DNA from: Herbiconiux ginsengi
GTDB lineage: Bacteria > Actinomycetota > Actinomycetes > Actinomycetales > Microbacteriaceae
Length of the DNA: 64,000 bases
Assembly (NCBI RefSeq): GCF_900107435.1
Contig: NZ_FNPZ01000004.1
Coordinates: forward strand, 62,001 to 126,000
Direction: 5' to 3'
Numbering within the stretch: position 1 is the first letter of the stretch; each line of letters starts with the position of its first letter. The notes beneath the pieces were generated by a model. The model had not been told where the DNA came from. It saw only the letters and a list, made by a program, of their open reading frames with translations, and did not search any database. A program made the position numbers and the translations under genes. Shown here one piece after another: positions 35,466-43,787 of the stretch.

Positions 35466-35510
35466 TGTCAACCTTAGTTGACGTCTTCGGTTTGTCAATT
35501 CAGGTTGACA
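35466..35510 (-). promoter_or_regulatory. Double operator on a leaderless promoter of the HTH-exporter operon
   Basis: TGTCAATTCAGGTTGACA (35493-35510) is a perfect inverted repeat, and TGTCAACCTTAGTTGACG (35466-35483) a near-perfect copy, centres 27 bp apart. Read on the minus strand, -35 TTGACA (35498-35493) lies in one operator and -10 TAAGGT (35476-35471) in the other, with a 16-bp spacer; transcription would begin on the ATG at 35464. The divergent radical SAM gene may share the site. Confidence 0.75.
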
Positions 35511-35565
35511 CCGAGCACTGTCGTGGGTGGTCCGTAGACTCTGCTGCGACGAAAGGATGTCGCCG

Positions 35566-36621
35566 ATGGACGCCTCGATGCGCTGGGCCGGGCAACGCAT
35601 CGACGCCCTCGCGCCCGGAACGTTGCCGGGCCTCGCGCGGGTCAGCAACCTCGTGCAGAGCGTGCGCTCGCCGGAGTTCGCGGGCATCACCTTTCACGAG
35701 ATCCTCGCGAAGACCGCGCTGAACCACGTGCCCGCCACCGCCCGGATGCTCCCCGACGAGTGGACCATCAATCCCTACCGCGGCTGCACCCACGCCTGCG
35801 TCTACTGCTACGCGCGGCCGACGCACGAGCACCTCGGGCTGAACGTGCTCGGCGACTTCGACGACCAGATCGTGGTGAAGACCAACATCGTCGATGTGCT
35901 GCGCGCCGAGCTGGCCAAGAAGCGCGTGCTGCCGCCGCGCGTCGCGCTGGGCACGAGCACCGATCCCTATCAGCGCGCCGAGGGTCGTTACCGGTTGATG
36001 CCCGGCATCATCCAGGCGCTGGGGGAGTCACGCATCCCGTTCTCGGTGCTGACCAAGGGCACGCTGATCCGCCGCGACATCCCGCTGCTCGTCGAGGCGA
36101 ACCGGCGGGCGCACGTCGAACCGGGGCTCTCGATGTCGTTCGTCGACGAGGAGTTGCAGCAGTCGTTGGAGCCCGGCACCCCCACGACCGCGGCGCGACT
36201 CACCGCTCTCGCCGAGATCCGGGCGGCGGGGCTCGACTGCACCGTTTTTCTCGCGCCGATCCTGCCGATTCTCAGCGACCGGCCGCACCAGCTCGAACGG
36301 ATGGTCCGCCAGATCGCCGAGGCGGGCGCCACCGCTGTGCTGCCCACGCCGTTGTATCTCAGCTCGGCCGTGCGACCGGGGTTCTTCGCCTGGCTCGGGC
36401 GCACGCATCCGGAGCTCGTGGCCGACTACGAGCGCATCTACTCGGGCGGCTCGGAGGCCGACCCGCGTTACCGGCGCTGGCTCGACGAGCAGCTGCAGCC
36501 GCTGCTCACCAAGCACGGGCTGCCGGCTCCGGATGCGGGGGTGCAAGACAAGTTCGCCCTGCACGGCCGCCGCGCCGCCGCGCCTGGGGCTGACGCCCCT
36601 GTACCACCGACACTGTTCTGA
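35566..36621 (+). CDS. Rv2578c-family radical SAM protein (copy 2)
   Basis: A 351-residue paralogue of the gene at 516. The cluster cysteines are C74, C78 and C81 in RGCTHACVYC, and the same INPYRGC, YARPTH, LGTSTDPYQRAEGRY and EELQQSLEPGTP blocks occur in both. ATG 35566 is favoured because AAAGG lies 9-10 nt upstream; ATG 35557 is too close to it. Unlike copy 1 it has no LexA box. It is divergent from the HTH-exporter operon, across the TGTCAA operators, and is followed by a GC-rich terminator. Its reaction is unknown. Confidence 0.88.
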   Translation: MDASMRWAGQRIDALAPGTLPGLARVSNLVQSVRSPEFAGITFHEILAKTALNHVPATARMLPDEWTINPYRGCTHACVYCYARPTHEHLGLNVLGDFDDQIVVKTNIVDVLRAELAKKRVLPPRVALGTSTDPYQRAEGRYRLMPGIIQALGESRIPFSVLTKGTLIRRDIPLLVEANRRAHVEPGLSMSFVDEELQQSLEPGTPTTAARLTALAEIRAAGLDCTVFLAPILPILSDRPHQLERMVRQIAEAGATAVLPTPLYLSSAVRPGFFAWLGRTHPELVADYERIYSGGSEADPRYRRWLDEQLQPLLTKHGLPAPDAGVQDKFALHGRRAAAPGADAPVPPTLF

Positions 36622-36626
36622 GCACG

Positions 36627-36665
36627 CGGGCGGGCCCGGGCGGCGTGCGGCCGCCGGCCCGCCCG
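36627..36665. terminator. Terminator between radical SAM copy 2 and the MHS transporter
   Basis: CGGGCGGGCC (36627-36636) pairs with GGCCCGCCCG (36656-36665); the loop holds an inner GC-rich hairpin. It separates two converging genes. Confidence 0.7.
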
Positions 36666-36673
36666 AGCCTGCG

Positions 36674-38071
36674 TCAGCTGAGCGCGTTGTCGAAGTCGAT
36701 GTCGCGGGTCTCCTTGCTGATGATGAGCGCACCGAGGGTGATCAGCGCCATCAGCGAGAGGTAGTTGCCCACGAGCGCGGGGCTGCCGTCGGCCGCCTGC
36801 CAGAGAGCCACGGCGATGAACGGGGCGACCGCCGCGCCGAGGATCGACGCCACGTTGTAGCTGATGGCCGATCCGGTGTAGCGCACGTTGGCCGGGAAGA
36901 GCTCGGGCAGTTCGGAGCCCATCGGCCCGAAGGTGAGGCCCATCAGGGTGAAGCCGATGATGAGCAGCGCCATCACGCCCACGAACCCGCCCGCGAACAG
37001 CGGCACGAAGAAGAGGCCGAAGGCGGCGATGGCGATCGTGGTCCAGATGAGGGTCATGCGACGGCCGAAGCGTTCGGCGAGCGGGCCGGCCACCAGCGTG
37101 AAGACTCCGAAGAACACGCAGCCGATGACGAGCATGATCAAGAAGTCGTTGCGACCGTAGCCGAGGCCGGGCACGAAGGAGGCGGCGTCGAAGGGCTTGC
37201 CCGCGGCATCCGCTGCGGCCTGGGCGGTCTCGACCGACGACGCGGTGGTGCCGAAGGTGAGCGTGAACGTGGTCATGAGGTAGAAGAGCACGTAGGTGGC
37301 CAGCATGATGAAGGTGCCGAGGATGAGCGGACGCCAGCTGGTCTTGAACACGCGGGCGAGCGGCAGCTTCGCCACCTCGCCGGCGTTCACGACCTTGGTG
37401 AAGGCCGGGGTCTCGACGAGCTTGAACCGCACGTAGAGGCCGATGATCACGAGCACGGCACTCGCCAGGAACGGCACACGCCAGCCCCAGGCGAGGAAGG
37501 CCGCGGAGTCGAGCGTGGTGCTGAGCACCAAGAAAACGACGTTCGCGATGATGAAGCCGATCGGCGCCCCGAGCTGCGGGAAGGTGCCGTAGACCGCGCG
37601 CCGGCCCTTCGGCGCGTTCTCGGTGGCGAGCAGGGCCGCGCCCGACCATTCGCCGCCGAGGCCGAGGCCCTGGCAGAAGCGGAACAGCACGAGCAGGCCC
37701 GGAGCGAGGATCTGCCAGCCCGGCGTGAGCCCGGTCGGCAGCGCGCCGATGAGCACGGTCGCGATGCCCATCGTGAGCAGCGACGCCACCAGGGTGCGCT
37801 TGCGCCCGATCCGGTCGCCGAAGTGGCCGAACAGGATCGAGCCGATCGGGCGCGCCACGAACGCCACGCCGAACACCGCGAACGACTGCAGCAGCGAGAT
37901 CGTCGGGTCGGCGTTCGCGAAGAACAGGGTGGGGAAGACCAGCACGGCCGCCGTGGCGTAGACGTAGAAGTCGTAGAACTCGATCGAGGTGCCGATGAGG
38001 CTGGCGAGGATGACGCGGCCGCGGGTGTTGGCGGGTGCGGTGGGAGGGGCGTCGAGCACGGTGGAGGACAT
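36674..38071 (-). CDS. MHS family MFS transporter (metabolite:H+ symporter)
   Basis: A 465-residue membrane protein with twelve predicted helices. It has the MHS hallmarks: SIEFYDFYVYATAA in helix 1, the RPIGSILFGHFGDRIGRKR loop between helices 2 and 3, and GLGLGGEWSGA in helix 4. Family members import osmolytes, shikimate, citrate, alpha-ketoglutarate or other organic acids; the substrate cannot be chosen. ATG 38071 is used, with a TTG directly upstream in frame. It is divergent from a ribokinase-like gene, and a 13-bp palindrome lies between them. Confidence 0.92.
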   Translation of the reverse strand: MSSTVLDAPPTAPANTRGRVILASLIGTSIEFYDFYVYATAAVLVFPTLFFANADPTISLLQSFAVFGVAFVARPIGSILFGHFGDRIGRKRTLVASLLTMGIATVLIGALPTGLTPGWQILAPGLLVLFRFCQGLGLGGEWSGAALLATENAPKGRRAVYGTFPQLGAPIGFIIANVVFLVLSTTLDSAAFLAWGWRVPFLASAVLVIIGLYVRFKLVETPAFTKVVNAGEVAKLPLARVFKTSWRPLILGTFIMLATYVLFYLMTTFTLTFGTTASSVETAQAAADAAGKPFDAASFVPGLGYGRNDFLIMLVIGCVFFGVFTLVAGPLAERFGRRMTLIWTTIAIAAFGLFFVPLFAGGFVGVMALLIIGFTLMGLTFGPMGSELPELFPANVRYTGSAISYNVASILGAAVAPFIAVALWQAADGSPALVGNYLSLMALITLGALIISKETRDIDFDNALS

Positions 38072-38090
38072 CAAGCGCTTTCGGTCAGGA

Positions 38091-38103
38091 GCGCGAATCG
38101 CGC
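38091..38103. promoter_or_regulatory. Palindrome in the transporter/kinase divergent region
   Basis: GCGCGA-A-TCGCGC is a perfect 6-bp inverted repeat around one base, 20 bp before the MHS transporter start. It could be an operator; no regulator gene is adjacent. Confidence 0.3.
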
Positions 38104-38167
38104 AGAATTCTTCAGCTTACGCCTGCCCTTAGGATGTCGGGGGTACGTCTTCAAGAAGGAGTGGCTC

Positions 38168-38980
38168 GTGGGCAGAGTGGTCGTCGTGGGTTCGTTGAAC
38201 ATCGATTCGACGGTGGAGGTCGAGCGCCACCCGCAGCCCGGCGAGACGCTCCTGGGTGGAGACCTCGTGAAGCACTTCGGCGGCAAGGGAGCGAATCAGG
38301 CCGTCGCGGCCGCGCGTGCCGGCGCCCGGGTCTCGTTCGTGGGCCGGGTCGGCGACGACGCCGACGGAGACGCCTACATCAGCCGCCTGGCCGGTTACGG
38401 CATCGACACCGCGCACCTCTCGCGCACCACCGGAGTCTCCACGGGACACGCGGCGATCGCCGTCGCCGCCGATGGAGAGAACACCATCATCGTCTCGCCG
38501 GGCGCCAACGGCCGGGTGACCGTGGGCGACCTCGCGACGCTCAACGACCTCGGGCCGGGCGACGTGCTGCTCGGCTCGCTCGAGATCGACGCGGATGTCG
38601 TGGCCGAGGCCGCGCGCATCGCCGCCGCTCGGGGGGCCCGCGTCATCCTGAACCTCGCTCCCTACGCCGCGTTGCCGGGCGACGTGCTCGACCTGGCCGA
38701 CCCGATCGTGGTGAACGAGCACGAGAACGAGCTGCTCGCCGCCGACGGGTACACGCCGCGCTCGGTGCTCGTGACCCTCGGGTCGAAGGGCTCGCGCTGG
38801 GGGGCGCACGAGGTTCCGGCGGGCGCGGTCTCGGTCGTGGTCGACACCACGGGCGCCGGCGACTGCTTCTGCGGCACGCTCGCGGCCGGCCTCGCCGCCG
38901 GGCTCAGCGAGCCCGACGCGATGCAGGCGGCCTCGCTGGCCGCTGCCGCATCCGTCGGCTGGGTTGGCGCCCAGCCCTGA
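38168..38980 (+). CDS. Ribokinase-like PfkB family sugar kinase
   Basis: A 270-residue carbohydrate kinase. The N-terminal VVVVGSLNIDSTVEVERHPQ block, the substrate motif GGKGANQAVAAARAG (PfkB signature 1) and the C-terminal DTTGAGDCFCGTLAAG (signature 2, with the catalytic Asp in GAGD) fit ribokinases. It is shorter than typical ribokinase (about 300) at the C-terminus. GTG 38168 is chosen because AAGGAG lies 7 nt upstream. No ribose transporter is linked, so the sugar is unproven. Confidence 0.88.
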   Translation: MGRVVVVGSLNIDSTVEVERHPQPGETLLGGDLVKHFGGKGANQAVAAARAGARVSFVGRVGDDADGDAYISRLAGYGIDTAHLSRTTGVSTGHAAIAVAADGENTIIVSPGANGRVTVGDLATLNDLGPGDVLLGSLEIDADVVAEAARIAAARGARVILNLAPYAALPGDVLDLADPIVVNEHENELLAADGYTPRSVLVTLGSKGSRWGAHEVPAGAVSVVVDTTGAGDCFCGTLAAGLAAGLSEPDAMQAASLAAAASVGWVGAQP

Positions 38981-38984
38981 CGCT

Positions 38985-39057
38985 GTTCGAAATCGCAAAC
39001 GTCGCCGCAACCGGCGCCTCTATGGCCTCGGTTGCGGCGACGTTTGCGATTTCGAAC
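38985..39057. terminator. 29-bp perfect palindrome (element also found inside the kinase/aminotransferase gene)
   Basis: Positions 38985-39013 pair with 39029-39057 without mismatch around a 15-nt loop; the arm carries ATCGCAAACGTCGCCGC. It fills the gap between the converging kinase and ribH genes and ends 3 nt from the ribH stop. Its length and right arm match the segment 29058-29130. Confidence 0.8.
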
Positions 39058-39059
39058 GG

Positions 39060-39539
39060 CTAGGCGCCGCGGATCGCCCGGAGGGTGAGCGCGGTGGCGA
39101 TGGCGGCCTCGGCCGCCTCGGCGCCCTTGTCCTCCTTCGAGCCGGGGAGTCCGGCGCGATCGAGGCCCTCCTGCTCGTCGTTCAGGGTCAGCACGCCGAA
39201 GCCCACGGGTTTGCCGGTGAGGATGCTCACCTGCGTGAGACCGCTGGTCGCGGCATCCGAGACGTATTCGAAGTGCGGTGTGCCACCGCGGATGATGACG
39301 CCGAGCGCCACCACCGCGTCGGCGCCCGCCTCCAGGGCGGCGCGAGACACCACCGGCAGCTCGAAGCTGCCCGCGACGCGCACCTCGGTGACGGTCACGT
39401 TCGCCGCCGCAAGGGCGCGGCGGGCGCCCTCCAGCAGGCCGTTCGTGATCTCCTCGTGCCAGGTGCCGGCGACGACGGTGATGTTCAGTCCTGTTCCGTC
39501 GAGATCGACGTCGAGACTCGGGGCTCCCGCTCCGCTCAT
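39060..39539 (-). CDS. ribH: 6,7-dimethyl-8-ribityllumazine synthase
   Basis: A 159-residue enzyme that condenses 5-amino-6-ribitylaminouracil with dihydroxybutanone phosphate, forming icosahedral or pentameric shells. Family blocks VAGSFELPVV, ALGVIIRGGTPHFEYV (with the catalytic His) and PVGFGVLTLN are present. ATG 39539 follows GGAAAGG. It is the last gene of the rib operon, 26 nt after ribBA, and ends at a 29-bp palindrome. Confidence 0.96.
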   Translation of the reverse strand: MSGAGAPSLDVDLDGTGLNITVVAGTWHEEITNGLLEGARRALAAANVTVTEVRVAGSFELPVVSRAALEAGADAVVALGVIIRGGTPHFEYVSDAATSGLTQVSILTGKPVGFGVLTLNDEQEGLDRAGLPGSKEDKGAEAAEAAIATALTLRAIRGA

Positions 39540-39565
39540 GGGTTGTCCTTTCCGCGTTGTTCGGG

Positions 39566-40855
39566 TCAGCGCACGGCCGAGGGCAGCACGTGCCCCATGC
39601 GGTCGCGCTTGGTGTCGAGGTACTTCTGGTTGAAGGTGGAGGCGCCCACCACGAGGGGGATGCGCTCTGCCACGTCGATGCCGTGGGCCTCGAGCTGCCG
39701 CACCTTCTCGGGGTTGTTGGTGAGCAGGTGGATGCTCGTGGTGCCGAGGTCGTCGAGGATCGCGACCGCCGCACCGTAGTCGCGCGCATCGGCGGGGAGG
39801 CCGAGCGCGACGTTGGCGTCGAGGGTGTCGAGTCCGTCTTCCTGCAGGCGGTAGGCGCGCAGCTTGTTCACCAGGCCGATGCCACGCCCTTCGTGCCCGC
39901 GGAGGTACACCACGACGCCGCCGTGCTCGGCGATCAGGTCGAGCGAGGCGTCGAGCTGCGGGCCGCACTCGCACTTGAGGGAGCCGAACGCCTCGCCGGT
40001 CAGGCACTCGGAGTGCACGCGCACGAGCGATCCGGGCGCCGTCGGGTCGCCCGAGACGATCGCCACGTGGTCGGCGCCGGTCTCGAGGTCACGGTAGGCG
40101 CGCATCCGCAACAGGCCGTGCGTGGTGGGCACGCTTGTCTCGACCTCGAAGTGCACGCGCGGGGAGGCGGCGGGCACGTCGTCGGGGCTGGTCGCGGGGG
40201 TGGTGACCCGCGCGCTCGCCGAGGTGGGGGCATCCGGCTCCCGCCCGTCCTGCTCGTTCAGCCACTCGATCAGCAGTTCGATGGTGGTCACGGGCAGGCC
40301 TTCGCGCTCGCCGGTGGCGAGCAGGTCGTCCATCCGCATGGCCGAGCCGTCTTCGGCGATCATCTCGCCGATCACGCCCACCGGCGAGAGCCCGGCGGCG
40401 CGCATCAGCTCCACCGCGGCCTCGGTGTGCCCCGCCCGCTCGCGCACGCCGCCGTCGACGGCGCGCACGGGCAGGATGTGTCCGGGGCGGATGAAACTGG
40501 CCGGCGTCGAATCCGGGTCGGCCAGGAGGTTGAGCGTGCGCGCGCGATCGTGGGCGCTGATGCCGGTGGTCACACCCGAGGAAGCATCGACCGTGATCGT
40601 GTAGGCGGTGCGCCGGGTGTCTTCGTTGTTGACCACCATGGGCGGCAGCGCGAGGCGGTCGGCCAGCTCGCCGGGCAGCGGCGCGCAGAGGTAGCCGGAG
40701 GTGTTGCGCACCATCCAGGCGATCCACTCGGGCGTGGCGAGCGCGGCCGACATGATCGCGTCGCCTTCGTTCTCGCGGTCGGCCGCGTCGGAGACGATCA
40801 CGGGCTTGCCGGCGCGCAGTGCGTCGAGCACGTCGGAGATGGGGGAGAACGTCAT
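39566..40855 (-). CDS. ribBA: Bifunctional DHBP synthase / GTP cyclohydrolase II
   Basis: A 429-residue two-domain protein. Residues about 1-205 are 3,4-dihydroxy-2-butanone-4-phosphate synthase (SDAADRENEGD, SGVTTGISAHDR, GHTEAAVEL). Residues about 235-429 are GTP cyclohydrolase II with zinc ligands in HSECLTGEAFGSLKCECG and the RGHEGRGIGL motif. A Pro/Ala/Ser linker of about 30 residues joins them. Both branches feeding ribH are thus supplied. ATG 40855 overlaps the ribE stop (ATGA). Confidence 0.96.
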   Translation of the reverse strand: MTFSPISDVLDALRAGKPVIVSDAADRENEGDAIMSAALATPEWIAWMVRNTSGYLCAPLPGELADRLALPPMVVNNEDTRRTAYTITVDASSGVTTGISAHDRARTLNLLADPDSTPASFIRPGHILPVRAVDGGVRERAGHTEAAVELMRAAGLSPVGVIGEMIAEDGSAMRMDDLLATGEREGLPVTTIELLIEWLNEQDGREPDAPTSASARVTTPATSPDDVPAASPRVHFEVETSVPTTHGLLRMRAYRDLETGADHVAIVSGDPTAPGSLVRVHSECLTGEAFGSLKCECGPQLDASLDLIAEHGGVVVYLRGHEGRGIGLVNKLRAYRLQEDGLDTLDANVALGLPADARDYGAAVAILDDLGTTSIHLLTNNPEKVRQLEAHGIDVAERIPLVVGASTFNQKYLDTKRDRMGHVLPSAVR

Positions 40856-41469
40856 GAGTTGCTCCTTTCGAAGGACACCAGGCGTTGCACGTGGCGGGCC
40901 AGGATGTCGGTCTCGAGATTCACCCGATCGCCCACGGAGAGGGCGCCGAGCGTGGTTGCCGTGAGGGTTTCGGGAATGAGGGAGACCTCGAACCAGTGCG
41001 AGCCATCCGCCTCGTCGCCGATGTTCGAGACGGTGAGCGAGACGCCGGAGACCGAGATCGACCCCTTGTCGACCACGAGGGGGGCGAGGGATGCGTCGAT
41101 CGAGAACCGCAGAACGCTCCACGCCTCGCCGGGGGTCACGCTGAGCACCTCGCCGGTGCCGTCGACGTGACCCTGCACGATGTGCCCGCCGAGACGGTCG
41201 CCCACCTGGGCGGCGCGTTCGAGGTTCACGCGATCGCCGACGGCCAGGCTTCCGATGGTCGACATGGCGAGGGTCTGCGCCATCACGTCGGCTGTGAAAC
41301 TGTCGGCGGTCTGGTCGATGACCGTGAGGCAGACTCCCGAGACCGAGATCGAGTCGCCGTGGCCGGCGTCGCTCACGGCGAGTGGGGCGCGCACCGTGAT
41401 GACGGCGGCGTCGGAGGTGCGCTCGAGAGCGAGCACCTCGCCGAGTTCTTCGATGATTCCCGTGAACAC
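40852..41469 (-). CDS. ribE: Riboflavin synthase alpha chain
   Basis: A 205-residue enzyme performing the final dismutation of two lumazines to riboflavin. Two homologous beta-barrels are visible (GDSISVSGVCLTV at about 38-50 and GSISVSGVSLTV in the second half), with the catalytic VFTGIIEELG N-terminus. GTG 41469 is therefore the start. It lies 4 nt after ribD and overlaps ribBA. Confidence 0.96.
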   Translation of the reverse strand: MFTGIIEELGEVLALERTSDAAVITVRAPLAVSDAGHGDSISVSGVCLTVIDQTADSFTADVMAQTLAMSTIGSLAVGDRVNLERAAQVGDRLGGHIVQGHVDGTGEVLSVTPGEAWSVLRFSIDASLAPLVVDKGSISVSGVSLTVSNIGDEADGSHWFEVSLIPETLTATTLGALSVGDRVNLETDILARHVQRLVSFERSNS

Positions 41470-41473
41470 CGGG

Positions 41474-42568
41474 CTACTCCTTCGTGGGCGCCGAGGCGCC
41501 CGGTCGTGCGACGATCCTGATGTCGTCGCCCAGTCGTGTGACATCGGTGACGGTGAGCCTGAGCTGCTCGCCGATGGTGCCGACCCCGAGGTCGGTGAGG
41601 GCGGTGCGCGGGCCGCCGATCAGGGTGGGCGCGAGGTAGACGAGCACCTCGTCGACCAGTCCGGCCGCAACGAACGCGCTGGCCAGCGTCGGGCCGCCCT
41701 CGACGAACACCGAGCGCACCTCGTCGGCGTAGAGCTCGTCGAGCACCGCGGCGAGGTCGTGGGTGGCGAACACGCGGGCGGGCACCGGATGCGCGTGCAC
41801 GCGCGCGGTGGCCGGCACGGCGCGATTGCCGATCACCACGGGTGCCGGCTGATGCGGCAACAGGCCGTCGACCGAGTCTGTGCGGGCCGCGCCGGCCGGT
41901 CCGGCAGCCGCCTGTTCGGCCGTGCCGGCGGTACGGGCGGTGAGCGCGGGGTCGTCGGCCAGCACCGTTCCCGTGCCCACCACGATCGCGTCGGCGTCTG
42001 CGCGCCGGAGGTGCACGTCGGCGCGGGCCGCGGGCCCGGTGATCCACTGGCTCGTGCCGTCTGCCGCGGCGGCGCGGCCGTCGAGGCTCGACGCCCACTT
42101 GACCGTGACGAAGGGGCGATGCAGGCGCACCGAGGTGAGCCACGGCCGGATCGCCTCTTCGACGGCGGGCGCCCCGAGACCCTGCTCGACGTCGATGCCG
42201 GCTTCGCGCATCCGCTCGGCTCCGCCGTGGGAACGCTCGCCGGGATCGGCGACCGCGTACACCACACGGGCCACGCCGGCTTCGATGAGCGCGACGCTAC
42301 AGGGCCCGGTGCGACCCAGGTGGTTGCAGGGCTCGAGGGTCACGACGGCGGTGGCTCCGCGGGCGAATTCGGGATCGGCCAAGGCGGAGAGGGCGGCGAC
42401 TTCCGCGTGAGCGGTTCCCGCGCCACGATGCCAGCCTTCGGCGAGCACCTCGCCCTCGGGCGAGAGCAGAACGCAGCCGACCTGCGGGTTCACCCCGTGC
42501 CGGGGGCCGCGGAGCGCGAGCTCGAGCGCGCGAGTCATCGCGTCGTTCTCGGTCGTCCTGGCGTTCAT
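41474..42568 (-). CDS. ribD: Riboflavin biosynthesis deaminase/reductase
   Basis: A 364-residue bifunctional enzyme. The N-terminal deaminase has HAEVAAL and PCNHLGRTGPC, the zinc ligands of the cytidine-deaminase fold. The C-terminal NADPH-dependent reductase begins PFVTVKWASSLDG and contains VFVEGGPTLASAF. ATG 42568 follows GAGGA. It is the first gene of ribD-ribE-ribBA-ribH and is preceded by an FMN riboswitch. Confidence 0.96.
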   Translation of the reverse strand: MNARTTENDAMTRALELALRGPRHGVNPQVGCVLLSPEGEVLAEGWHRGAGTAHAEVAALSALADPEFARGATAVVTLEPCNHLGRTGPCSVALIEAGVARVVYAVADPGERSHGGAERMREAGIDVEQGLGAPAVEEAIRPWLTSVRLHRPFVTVKWASSLDGRAAAADGTSQWITGPAARADVHLRRADADAIVVGTGTVLADDPALTARTAGTAEQAAAGPAGAARTDSVDGLLPHQPAPVVIGNRAVPATARVHAHPVPARVFATHDLAAVLDELYADEVRSVFVEGGPTLASAFVAAGLVDEVLVYLAPTLIGGPRTALTDLGVGTIGEQLRLTVTDVTRLGDDIRIVARPGASAPTKE

Positions 42569-42647
42569 CCGGTCCTCGTCTGCTGACGCGGCTCCGGGGA
42601 TGCGCTCGAAAGCGCCGACGGCTCCGCGATCGGCGGAACCGTCCGTG

Positions 42648-42800
42648 CATCCTCCCATCCGGACTTGGACAGGCCTTGCGGCACTGCCATTACCGTCGGT
42701 TCTGGAATTCCACCAGATCAACCTCACCCCACTGCGAACAGCAGGCCTTCGGCTCGCGGACTATAACCGCCGGTTCAGAATCTCACTGACCCCGGAGCAC
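42648..42800 (-). promoter_or_regulatory. FMN riboswitch (RFN element) of the rib operon
   Basis: On the minus strand the conserved RFN blocks occur in order: CTCCGGGGTC, GAACCGGCGG, GATCTGGTG, CCAGAACCGACGG and AGTCCGGATGGGAGGA. Between it and ribD (42569-42647) a hairpin GACGG-TCCGC/GCGGA-CCGTC and other GC-rich pairings form the likely expression platform. FMN binding should lower ribD operon expression. A TATAAC/TAGATA region at 42805-42822 is the likely -10. Confidence 0.95.
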
Positions 42801-42873
42801 GTTTCTTGTATCTAGTTATACCCCAACGCCTCGGGGCGGAAAGTATTCCCCACTCGTGTGACGGCGCGCTCCG

Positions 42874-43632
42874 CTAGGGAGTGCTCCGCGCGGCCGGCAG
42901 GCGGAGCGGCTCAGGCGCCCGGCCGACCATGCTCGCCAGCCCCCACGAGGTGACCTTCGCCAGCGCTTCGACCACGATGCCGGTCGACATCTTCGACACG
43001 CCCTCGGCGCGCTCCACGAAGGTGATGGGGAATTCGCCGATCGTGCCGCCCGAGCGCTCGAACAGCCAGGCTAGCTCGATCTGGAAGCAGTAGCCCTGGG
43101 AGTTGACGGTGCCGAAGTCGATCGTGCGCAGCGAATCGGCGCGGAAGCCGCGGTAGCCGCTCGTGAGGTCGTGCAACTTCGACTGCAGCATGATGCGTGC
43201 GTAGGCGGTGCCCGAGCGCGAGATGAGCTTGCGGTAGGCCGGCCAGTTCTTGATGACGCCACCGGGGATCCAGCGCGTGCCGATCGCCATGTCGGCCCCG
43301 TCGCGCAGGAGCGCGGTCAGCCGGGGCAGCTCTTCGGGCTGGTGCGAGCCGTCGGCATCCATTTCGACCACGAAATCGTAGTCGCGTTGCAGGGCCCAGC
43401 GGAAGCCCGCGGCGTAGGCCGCGCCCAGACCGTTCTTCTCGGTACGGTGGATGACATGGATGCGGATGTCGTCGGCGGCCAGGTCGTCGGCCAGCTGACC
43501 GGTGCCGTCGGGCGAGTTGTCGTCGACGATGAGAACCTCGACACCCGGCTCGGCGGCGAGAACCCGCTGGGTGACACCGGCGATCGAGCCGATTTCGTTG
43601 TACGTCGGTATCACCACGACAGTTTTCGCCAT
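42874..43632 (-). CDS. Polyprenol monophosphomannose synthase (DPM1/Ppm1 type)
   Basis: A 252-residue GT2 glycosyltransferase that transfers mannose from GDP-mannose to polyprenyl phosphate, providing the donor for lipoglycans and protein mannosylation outside the membrane. The fold shows VIPTYNE, VDDNSPDGTG, the metal-binding MDADGSH (DAD) and the acceptor-site TRWIPGG. No membrane helices follow, so it is a single-domain form. GAGGAA lies before ATG 43632. It is divergent from gtrA and fits the manC and mannosyltransferase genes near 56000. Confidence 0.93.
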   Translation of the reverse strand: MAKTVVVIPTYNEIGSIAGVTQRVLAAEPGVEVLIVDDNSPDGTGQLADDLAADDIRIHVIHRTEKNGLGAAYAAGFRWALQRDYDFVVEMDADGSHQPEELPRLTALLRDGADMAIGTRWIPGGVIKNWPAYRKLISRSGTAYARIMLQSKLHDLTSGYRGFRADSLRTIDFGTVNSQGYCFQIELAWLFERSGGTIGEFPITFVERAEGVSKMSTGIVVEALAKVTSWGLASMVGRAPEPLRLPAARSTP

Positions 43633-43675
43633 AGTTTCCTCAATCGATCAGGTAGTGCCAAGTCTGGCGGCGCTG

Positions 43676-43765
43676 GAAAGCGTATCGATGCTTTCTGTTC
43701 ATTTTCCCCAGTTACGCTCAGCATTCTCTTGGAAGATACGAAAAGTTCTCTTCTTTGGTTTCGTA
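43676..43765. promoter_or_regulatory. Divergent regulatory region between the mannose synthase and gtrA genes
   Basis: Two inverted repeats lie in this A/T-richer gap: GAAAGC (43676-43681) with GCTTTC (43690-43695), and TACGAAA (43737-43743) with TTTCGTA (43759-43765). Their role is unknown; they could be operators or hairpins in the gtrA leader. Confidence 0.3.
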
Positions 43766-43787
43766 CGTCAGAAACGGTAGATCCTTC

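Noticed and set aside
36533-38167. A 545-codon extension upstream of the ribokinase-like gene
   Set aside because: It is antisense to the MHS transporter and rich in Arg/His/Glu; the kinase begins at GTG 38168 after AAGGAG.
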